From Gemmatimonas phototrophica (lineage in GTDB: Bacteria > Gemmatimonadota > Gemmatimonadetes > Gemmatimonadales > Gemmatimonadaceae): 5,872 nucleotides of DNA. This document shows, piece after piece, positions 1-4,776 of this stretch. How positions within the stretch are numbered: the stretch's first letter is position 1; each line of letters begins with the position of its first letter. A program made the translations under genes and the position numbers. The DNA is taken from positions 1-5,872 of the forward strand of contig CAMBRJ010000206.1 in NCBI GenBank assembly GCA_945870175.1, in the 5' to 3' direction. The notes under the pieces were generated by a model. The model was not told where the DNA came from, did not search any database, and was given only the letters and a program-made list of their open reading frames with translations.

Positions 1-1852
1 GGAACTCGTAATTGCGCGTGACATCGAATCCTACCACATCGCTATTGGCGAACTCGGTGTCGAAATGGCCGCGCCACACTCGCGTCTCTACCTTGCCCGC
101 ACCATTCTCGACGTACTCGCCCGATGCCGTCCCGGTGAACTTGCGCACGACCGTTTGATTCGCCGGCCGTGGACTGAACCGCAGTTCACCGAACGACCGG
201 TTGATGTCGGAGCGACGGCGAAAGCCAACTTGTGGATCGAAGTTGCGCCCCACCGCGAGGAACTCGGCTTTCGCCCCGACCCGATCCACGCTGTAATCCA
301 ACCGACCTTGATAACTCTGGTCGTCGCCAGCGACGCCGGTCGTTTGACTCTGTGCCCAGTACGCGCCGGCCGTGAGTGCCTGCGACAGCAAGAACGCGCC
401 ATCGAGACCGTACACCGCATTCGATCCAGTGCGCGACGCGGCGACCGATCGGTTCGTAATCATGGCGCCGATCGAACTGCGCTGCAGCACGTCGCGCTTC
501 ACGCGCACTACCGTGAAGTTGGTCGGCTCGGACTTGAACGCCGCGTCACCCGACGTGCCGATGTTCATGAGGCCGACGGCGTACTTGCCCAGCTTTCCGG
601 TAAGTCGGCCGCCCACGTTGATCGGCACAACGCCGCCGTTGTCGAGGCCAATGCGCCGCGTGTAGAACAGCTGCGGCGTATCAGCGCCACCGCTGCCGCC
701 AAATGCGCCATTGCCGCCGCGTGCGAAGTCGAAGATGCCGCGACCTTCCAAGAAGAACTCGCGCTTCTCGGGGAAAAACAGGCTGAATCGCGTGAGGTTG
801 ACCTGCTGTTCATCGGCCTCGACCTGCGCGAAATCGGTATTGACCGTGAGATCAGCCGTGAGATTGGGCGTGACGGCGTACTTGATGTCGCCGCCGATTT
901 CACTACCCACGCTGTTGTTGATGGCCGGCGTGCGCACGCGGTCGGTCGTGGTCCTGGCAACCACGTACGGCTTGAGCTCGATGTTCTTGCCGGTTTCGGG
1001 GAGATCGAGCCCCACCAGCGTACCGCCAGCCGACACGCGATTGAGTGCCTGCGGACCGGCCAGGATGCGCGGCACGGGCGTGAGGTAGTCCCATTCATTC
1101 TTGTGCCGCACCGAACGCCGAATCTGCATGCCCCACACCTGATCGGGCCCGGCGCGATAGCGCAGCGACTTGAAGGGAATCGCCATCTCCACGGTCCATC
1201 CGCCATCAAAGCGTCCGGTCTTCGACGTCCACACCGGATTCCAGTCGGTGTTCGAGGCGCCTTCGTCCACGATGGAGTAGTCGGCGCGCGCGCCGAGTGG
1301 ATTGGTGTAGAACGCAAACCCACTGCGGCGATCGTAGAACGTGTCGAAGAGCACGCCGATGTGTTCGTTGTTGCGCAGACCACCGGTGTCACGTCGCAGT
1401 TCGTTCACGATCCATTCGGCGGGCGGTGACGCGTCGTAGCAGCGACAGGACAGGTAGATGTTGCGATCATCGTACGTGATCCAGATGTCGCTGCGCTCGG
1501 TGGCCGGTGCTCCGGCGTCGGGCGCGACCTGAATGAGGCCACCGAATGCAGCCTCGCGCGTGTATACAGCTTCGTCGAGCACGCCATCGAGCGTGAGTGG
1601 TGCGGTGAGCTTGATGGCGCGCACCGTGGCCTGCTGCGCGGAGTCGCGGGTAATCACCGCCGGGGCCACGGGTGCGGGCGGTCCGGTGATGACGGTGGCC
1701 GGCTGCGCGAACACAGATGCGAAGGGAAGCGCCGCGAAGACGAACGCGAACGCGAACGCGAACGGGAACGCGAACGCGGCGGCGCCATGTGCCGATTGCC
1801 GTTGGTGGCGGACGTCGTCGCCTGCGGATCGGCCCCCAGTCAGATTCTTCAT
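1..1852 (-). CDS. DUF5916 / CBM9-like outer-membrane protein, C-terminus cut by window edge
   Basis: I read 617 uninterrupted codons from an ATG at 1852; the frame is still open at the left edge. Residues about 24-49 form a Phe/Ala-rich hydrophobic signal segment with probable cleavage after VFA (A49/Q50), so the product is exported. Residues about 78-250 match the CBM9-like fold found at the N-terminus of DUF5916 proteins (LDGVLDEAVY, then ITYDDRNIYLSCRCYD, then WTVEMAIPFKSLRY). From about residue 290 the DUF5916 region follows, with the family-typical NTDFAQVEADEQQVNLTRF and FFPEKREFFLEG (residues 338-369), then alternating strands that look like an outer-membrane beta-barrel. The family is usually about 750-850 residues, so perhaps 130-230 are missing. 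Its substrate is unknown; sugar binding is suggested only by the CBM9-like fold. The n-region is long (about 23 residues) and contains DD, and no clear Shine-Dalgarno precedes the ATG, but no better in-frame start exists. The gap to the upstream lipoprotein gene is 56 bp. Confidence 0.9.
   Translation of the reverse strand, partial: MKNLTGGRSAGDDVRHQRQSAHGAAAFAFPFAFAFAFVFAALPFASVFAQPATVITGPPAPVAPAVITRDSAQQATVRAIKLTAPLTLDGVLDEAVYTREAAFGGLIQVAPDAGAPATERSDIWITYDDRNIYLSCRCYDASPPAEWIVNELRRDTGGLRNNEHIGVLFDTFYDRRSGFAFYTNPLGARADYSIVDEGASNTDWNPVWTSKTGRFDGGWTVEMAIPFKSLRYRAGPDQVWGMQIRRSVRHKNEWDYLTPVPRILAGPQALNRVSAGGTLVGLDLPETGKNIELKPYVVARTTTDRVRTPAINNSVGSEIGGDIKYAVTPNLTADLTVNTDFAQVEADEQQVNLTRFSLFFPEKREFFLEGRGIFDFARGGNGAFGGSGGADTPQLFYTRRIGLDNGGVVPINVGGRLTGKLGKYAVGLMNIGTSGDAAFKSEPTNFTVVRVKRDVLQRSSIGAMITNRSVAASRTGSNAVYGLDGAFLLSQALTAGAYWAQSQTTGVAGDDQSYQGRLDYSVDRVGAKAEFLAVGRNFDPQVGFRRRSDINRSFGELRFSPRPANQTVVRKFTGTASGEYVENGAGKVETRVWRGHFDTEFANSDVVGFDVTRNYEF
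1741..1776. repeat. Hexanucleotide tandem repeat (CGAACG x6) inside signal peptide
   Basis: Six consecutive 6-bp units occur on the plus strand: five are CGAACG and the fifth is GGAACG. A degenerate seventh unit (CGAAGA, 1735-1740) adjoins. Read on the minus strand in frame, each unit gives a Phe-Ala pair, producing the hydrophobic core FAFPFAFAFAFVFA at residues 27-40 of the DUF5916 protein; the single variant unit gives the Pro. Because the unit is six bases, gain or loss of copies changes core length without shifting the frame. Confidence 0.9.
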
Positions 1853-1908
1853 CCGCGAAGGATACGGCCGCGGCCCCACCGGGGGGAGTCGGCGGGACGC
1901 AACTTCGC
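1853..1908. other. 56-bp intergenic between lipoprotein and DUF5916 genes
   Basis: This short GC-rich gap has no recognisable promoter, Shine-Dalgarno or terminator for the downstream gene. It contains CCCC-acc-GGGG (1874-1884), a 4-bp stem too small to call. The shortness and lack of signals fit co-transcription of the two flanking genes, which is inference. Confidence 0.4.
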
Positions 1909-2700
1909 CTATTTCACGACCACCTTGGCGTCTTCGACCAGCACCGCGAACGTGTAGCCCGCGCCGACATCGCGATTCAGGCGCACGGAGCCGGTGATCG
2001 TCACCGTGGCGCCGACCGTGACGGCATCCAGCGTCGTCACGGTGATGTCGTGCGTGCCCGTCGCGGCGTCACCGCTGCCGTCTTGCAGGTGAATCCAGTT
2101 CTTGCCCATCACGGCGGCATTGTATTTCACCACCGTGCCGCGCACCGACACCACCGTGTTGGCCAGCCGATCTTTCTGCGTCCACAGCTCCGCGATCGTC
2201 CGCGCGTCGGCACCGGTCGCCTTCGCCACCGGTGCGACCTGCGCGGCTGCGGGCACGGGCGCGCCCGCGGTGGTGGGCTCGGCATCAGTGGCAGCGCCCG
2301 TGCCCGCCATCTCGGTGGGTTGCGTACCCGGTGCGTCGAGCGACCCGAAGTAGATCCGGTCGAAGGTGCGCTTGAGCGTCTTCGACTCGAACTGCTCCAT
2401 GAGTAGCGCGTTGTACACGGTCACTGGTGCGCCGACAGTGAGCGGCGCCTCGAGCACCGCCACCCACAGCTCGCCCGTTGCCGTCTTGAGCCGGAGGTAG
2501 ACATAGGGCGAGACCGCGATCCGCTCGACCAATGTGCCGGTCAATGCGTGGCCAAGCGGCTTGGTCGACGTCGCGGCCGTAGCTGATGCCGCTGCCGGTG
2601 TGCGCAACGACGTGCCGGGTGTGCCCCCGTTCGCCTTGTCGCCGGCGGAACAGGCGACGGTGAACACCACGATACACACGAACGGAACAGACCAACGCAT
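1909..2700 (-). CDS. Lipoprotein with two OB-like domains
   Basis: This gene encodes 263 residues from an ATG. The N-terminus (hydrophobic residues 5-16, then TVAC at 14-17 and Ser at +2) reads as a lipoprotein signal with acylated Cys17; Thr at -3 is less usual than Leu. A low-complexity Ala/Thr linker follows. Residues about 50-120 form a beta-rich domain (GTLVERIAVSPYVYLRLKTA, then LWVAV, then MEQFESKTLKRTFDRIYFGS). This resembles the periplasmic domain often annotated as NrfJ-like or nucleotide-binding. A second Ala/Pro linker (121-165) leads to an OB-like domain at 166-263 with VRGTVVKYNAAVMGKNWIHL, QDGSG and DITVTT. OB folds of this exported type have no proven ligand, so despite frequent nucleic-acid-binding labels I assign no biochemical role. 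It lies 64 bp after the serine hydrolase gene and 56 bp before the DUF5916 gene, all co-directional. Start support: no strong Shine-Dalgarno is visible (only GCGAG nearby), but the lipoprotein signal begins right at this Met. Confidence 0.85.
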   Translation of the reverse strand: MRWSVPFVCIVVFTVACSAGDKANGGTPGTSLRTPAAASATAATSTKPLGHALTGTLVERIAVSPYVYLRLKTATGELWVAVLEAPLTVGAPVTVYNALLMEQFESKTLKRTFDRIYFGSLDAPGTQPTEMAGTGAATDAEPTTAGAPVPAAAQVAPVAKATGADARTIAELWTQKDRLANTVVSVRGTVVKYNAAVMGKNWIHLQDGSGDAATGTHDITVTTLDAVTVGATVTITGSVRLNRDVGAGYTFAVLVEDAKVVVK

Positions 2701-2764
2701 GAGAACTCGCCGAAGAGAGACTGACAGAACGTGGCGGTGCGCGAACGAATCTAGCGCCGCGCCG
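2701..2764. other. 64-bp intergenic between serine hydrolase and lipoprotein genes
   Basis: No convincing promoter or terminator is seen. TAGCG (2752-2756) and CGCTA (2763-2767) could pair, but the stem is only 5 bp, overlaps the stop codon and lacks a U-tract. The gap is compatible with read-through from the hydrolase gene into the lipoprotein gene. Confidence 0.35.
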
Positions 2765-3904
2765 CTAACGTGCCGGAGAACGCCGTACGGGAGCAGCCGG
2801 ACCGTCGAAATAGTCCACGACGCGCTGCGCGGCCCGTCCGATCATGTCTTCCGTCTCGCCCAGCGATCCGGTTACAGCATTTACGAAAAAGGCAACGATG
2901 ATGGTTCCCGATCGCGCATAGATCATCCCCACATCATTGGCGATGACAGGGCTATCACCCGTCTTGTGCGCCACCGGCACATCGAGAAAATGCGGCATCC
3001 GGCGCGCGCCAGCTTGCTGACGACGCAGCATCGTGCGCATCATCGCCGCACTTGAGGCCGAGGTCATGGTGCCGCGCTCGATGGCCTCGAGCAGGCGCCC
3101 GGTTTCGCGTGGATTCATGTCGCCCAACCAATAGGCGTGGTCCTGCACCGGCAGCCGGCTCCGACCATCGGCGAGAATCTTCTTGTTGGCCGGTTCGAGA
3201 ACCATGTTCACCCACGCGGCCCGCGCGCCGGTAAACAGCGACGCATACAGCGCAAACAGGGCGTCACCCTGCTGCGCGTACTGCAATCCTGTGGTCTCCT
3301 CGGCCGTCAGCGTGTCGAACGCCGGATTTACCAGCGCCAGAATCTTGCGACGATACACATGTCCGCGCGCCACCATGCTCAAGTGCGAGAAGCCCGAGCG
3401 CTTGAGCCACGTGTTGAGACTGTCTACACCGCCGACGCGCGTGAGCATGAGATCGGTGGCCACGTTATCGCTCGTGATCACCATCTCGGTGAGCAAGTCC
3501 TTAATCGTGGGGGTCTGGCCGAGGTCGTGATACTGCAGCACACCCGATCCATCGCGCAGATCGGCCCGACGGATTTCCACGCGATCGGCGAGTTTGATCT
3601 TGCCTTCGTCCACCAGCTGAAACGCGCGGACGAGAATCGTGAGTTTGATGACGCTCGCACTGCTGAACGCCTCATCGGCCCTCACGGCCGCCTCTTCACC
3701 GGTGGTGAGATGCTTGACGTACACGCCGGTGCGCGCGGGCATGCGCGCGAGCTCGGATTCGAGCAGGCGGGTGAGGCCGCTTTGGGTCGGCTGCGCTGCC
3801 GCTGAGGCACACGCGAAGGCGGAGAGGGCACCGAGCGCCACACCGGCGATGGTGCGCCGCAGGATCGCGTGGCGTGCGTTCGCAACGTGGTGAATCAACA
3901 TCAT
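2765..3904 (-). CDS. Secreted class A beta-lactamase-like serine hydrolase
   Basis: Counting from the ATG at 3904 the product has 379 residues. A signal peptide is visible (hydrophobic about 18-37, ending ASAAA before Gln38), so it should act in the periplasm. Active-site motifs of the class A beta-lactamase / penicillin-binding family are present in order: SVIK (84-87, nucleophile Ser84 and Lys87), SDN (145-147) and KTG (314-316, in VAHKTGDSPV). The SDN-KTG distance is 169 residues against about 104 in classical class A enzymes, so roughly 65 extra residues sit in or after the omega-loop region (about 182-257). No clear ExxLN with the deacylating Glu166 is seen; Glu202/Glu203 in LTAEETTG are the only candidates nearby. 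It may therefore be a lactamase, a peptidoglycan-acting enzyme or another acyl-serine hydrolase. The frame extends upstream to an ATG at 3931 and a TTG at 3958. I prefer 3904 (or the adjacent ATG at 3901) because GGAA lies just upstream and the signal peptide then has normal length. Confidence 0.88.
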   Translation of the reverse strand: MMLIHHVANARHAILRRTIAGVALGALSAFACASAAAQPTQSGLTRLLESELARMPARTGVYVKHLTTGEEAAVRADEAFSSASVIKLTILVRAFQLVDEGKIKLADRVEIRRADLRDGSGVLQYHDLGQTPTIKDLLTEMVITSDNVATDLMLTRVGGVDSLNTWLKRSGFSHLSMVARGHVYRRKILALVNPAFDTLTAEETTGLQYAQQGDALFALYASLFTGARAAWVNMVLEPANKKILADGRSRLPVQDHAYWLGDMNPRETGRLLEAIERGTMTSASSAAMMRTMLRRQQAGARRMPHFLDVPVAHKTGDSPVIANDVGMIYARSGTIIVAFFVNAVTGSLGETEDMIGRAAQRVVDYFDGPAAPVRRSPAR

Positions 3905-3970
3905 CGGTTCCGGGTGACGAGGGCGGGACATCACGTGGGTGTTCAAGCGGCGTTTCAATGGGTCGGTTAG

Positions 3971-4022
3971 TTCAAGGGGTCAAAGTCATTGATCGATTTT
4001 TCAACGACGCTGACCCCTTGAA
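3971..4022. repeat. 52-bp near-perfect palindrome (REP/MITE-like or RNA hairpin)
   Basis: Outer arms TTCAAGGGGTCA (3971-3982) and TGACCCCTTGAA (4011-4022) are a perfect 12-bp inverted repeat. Inside lie GTCATTGA (3985-3992) and TCAACGAC (4001-4008), complementary except for one position, with an 8-base centre (3993-4000). In the minus-strand transcript that odd position becomes a G-U wobble, and one of the two inter-arm positions also becomes G-U, giving a long stem with a single C/U mismatch and an 8-nt A-rich loop. It lies between the toxin stop and the hydrolase start. No U-tract follows in the transcript, so it is not a typical intrinsic terminator; it resembles small palindromic intergenic repeats, possibly mobile. 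Identity as a dispersed repeat is inference. Confidence 0.8.
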
Positions 4023-4033
4023 GACCCCTTGAA
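4012..4033. repeat. 11-bp tandem direct repeat (GACCCCTTGAA x2)
   Basis: GACCCCTTGAA occurs twice back to back (4012-4022 and 4023-4033). The first copy is the right arm of the adjacent palindrome and the second is an extra copy with no second partner arm. On the minus strand this gives two tandem candidate 5' arms for a single 3' arm. Confidence 0.85.
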
Positions 4034-4056
4034 CGGCCAAGTACGGAGCGTATCGC

Positions 4057-4443
4057 TCACGGCAGCCGCTCGCGCAGATACGCGGCGACCTCAACATCGC
4101 CCGCCTGATTGGTTGCCACCTTCATGGTGATGGCGTACAACTCGGCGCCGTTCACGTGCAACGCCGCCCCGTTGAGCGCGAGAAACACCAACGCGCAGGC
4201 CAGCCCGGTGCGCTTGTTGCCATCGTTGAATCCTTGCGAGCGCGCAAAGCCCACGAGGTATGCCGCCGCGAAGTCGGCGAGGTTGGCCGATTCATCGTAG
4301 CTCCAACGCTGTTGGGGACGGGCCAACGCCGACAAGACGACGTTCTGATCGAGCACGCCGTGCGCCCCGCCAAAACGCTCGATCTGCTGCGCGTGAATCG
4401 CCAGGAGCGTGCTCTCCGTAAGCCAGCGGGGCTCCGCCCTCAT
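4057..4443 (-). CDS. doc: Doc-family (Fic-fold) toxin with His-to-Gln motif change
   Basis: The product has 128 residues, close to P1 Doc (126), and is full length. Doc proteins are Fic-fold kinases that phosphorylate elongation factor EF-Tu and halt translation. Family marks seen: an N-terminal EPRWLTESTLLAIHAQQIERFGG, the ALARPQQRWSYDESANLADFAAAYL stretch (39-63), and the core motif GFNDGNKRTG (71-80) followed by LVFLALNG. The motif normally begins His-x-Phe; here the His position is Gln70 (codon CAA at 4236-4234), while Phe72, Asp74, Gly75, Asn76, Lys77 and Arg78 are kept. In P1 Doc this His (H66) is catalytic and H66Y is non-toxic, so this copy may be attenuated or inactive, or may use the fold differently. 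The gene starts 11 bp after the antitoxin stop with no clear Shine-Dalgarno of its own, which suggests translational coupling and one operon. The start agrees with the usual family N-terminus. Confidence 0.92.
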   Translation of the reverse strand: MRAEPRWLTESTLLAIHAQQIERFGGAHGVLDQNVVLSALARPQQRWSYDESANLADFAAAYLVGFARSQGFNDGNKRTGLACALVFLALNGAALHVNGAELYAITMKVATNQAGDVEVAAYLRERLP

Positions 4444-4454
4444 GCGCGCCGGAT

Positions 4455-4688
4455 CTACTTGGCGAGGGCGCGGAACACAGCATCGTACTCCGCCATGATC
4501 TTCTCGTGGACGGCGAGCGCCTCGGCGGTTTCCGGGGTGTGCGGCACCACGCGAAACCCGCCCATGCCGTCTTCAATCCACTCGAGCTCCTGACCCGCCG
4601 TGACCGCCAGCCTACGCGCGACCTCGGCCGGGAGTGTGGTGACCACCGAAGCGCCTTGCGCGCGGGTCTTACTCACGAGAATGGCCAT
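4455..4688 (-). CDS. AbrB/MazE-family antitoxin paired with Doc
   Basis: This gene encodes 77 residues. Residues 3-48 match the AbrB/MazE/SpoVT swapped-hairpin DNA-binding fold (ILVSKTRAQGASVVTTLP, then AEVARRLAVTAGQELEWIED). Such antitoxins bind their own promoter and autorepress the operon. The tail (about 52-77) is predicted helical and charged, and its AEYDAVFRAL (66-75) resembles the toxin-binding tail of P1 Phd (AEFASLFDTL as I recall it). It should neutralise the Doc toxin encoded 11 bp downstream. The ATG at 4688 is supported by a TGAGG Shine-Dalgarno (4698-4694) with 5-nt spacing, the best ribosome binding site in the window. AbrB-type antitoxins with Doc toxins are known in other bacteria; P1 itself uses a Phd/YefM-fold antitoxin. 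Confidence 0.88.
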   Translation of the reverse strand: MAILVSKTRAQGASVVTTLPAEVARRLAVTAGQELEWIEDGMGGFRVVPHTPETAEALAVHEKIMAEYDAVFRALAK

Positions 4689-4728
4689 GGCAACCTCACG
4701 GTTCGGGAATTTGCCCCACAGCAGGGAG

Positions 4729-4755
4729 ATTATGTAACTAAAGTGTGACTGTCAA
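4729..4755 (-). promoter_or_regulatory. Candidate promoter of the toxin-antitoxin operon
   Basis: On the minus strand a consensus -35 hexamer TTGACA (4755-4750) is followed after 15 bp by CATAAT (4734-4729), one mismatch from TATAAT; TAATCT at 17-bp spacing is a weaker alternative. The segment is AT-rich in a GC-rich window and lies 40 bp upstream of the antitoxin start. An AbrB-type operator would be expected to overlap it, but I see no clear dyad. The 15-bp spacer is short of the usual 16-18. Confidence 0.55.
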
Positions 4756-4776
4756 GCGCTGAACCCGACGGCAGAC

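Noticed and set aside
65..1429. 454-codon open frame on the plus strand
   Set aside because: It lies antisense to the DUF5916 gene, whose minus-strand translation shows strong family motifs throughout. The plus-strand product is Arg/His/Ala-rich with no recognisable domain, typical of a high-GC shadow.
1874..1884. CCCC-acc-GGGG hairpin upstream of the DUF5916 start as a regulatory stem
   Set aside because: A 4-bp stem in very GC-rich sequence is expected by chance and cannot be extended.
1717..2406. 229-codon plus-strand open frame across the hexanucleotide repeat
   Set aside because: It reads the repeat as RTRTRT and runs antisense through two supported genes; there is no domain and no ribosome binding site.
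2752..2767. TAGCG/CGCTA inverted repeat as terminator of the hydrolase gene
   Set aside because: The stem is only 5 bp, overlaps the stop codon and has no U-tract; in GC-rich DNA it is likely chance.
3137..3805. 222-codon plus-strand open frame
   Set aside because: It is antisense to the serine hydrolase, whose SVIK, SDN and KTG motifs fix the real strand.
3905..3958. Longer N-terminus of the serine hydrolase from TTG 3958 or ATG 3931
   Set aside because: Neither has a Shine-Dalgarno, and both would add a long charged stretch before the signal peptide. ATG 3904/3901 has GGAA upstream and gives a normal signal peptide.
3971..4033. Palindrome as an intrinsic terminator or CRISPR fragment
   Set aside because: There is no U-tract after the stem on either strand, and only one unit with no spaced direct repeats, so neither call is supported.
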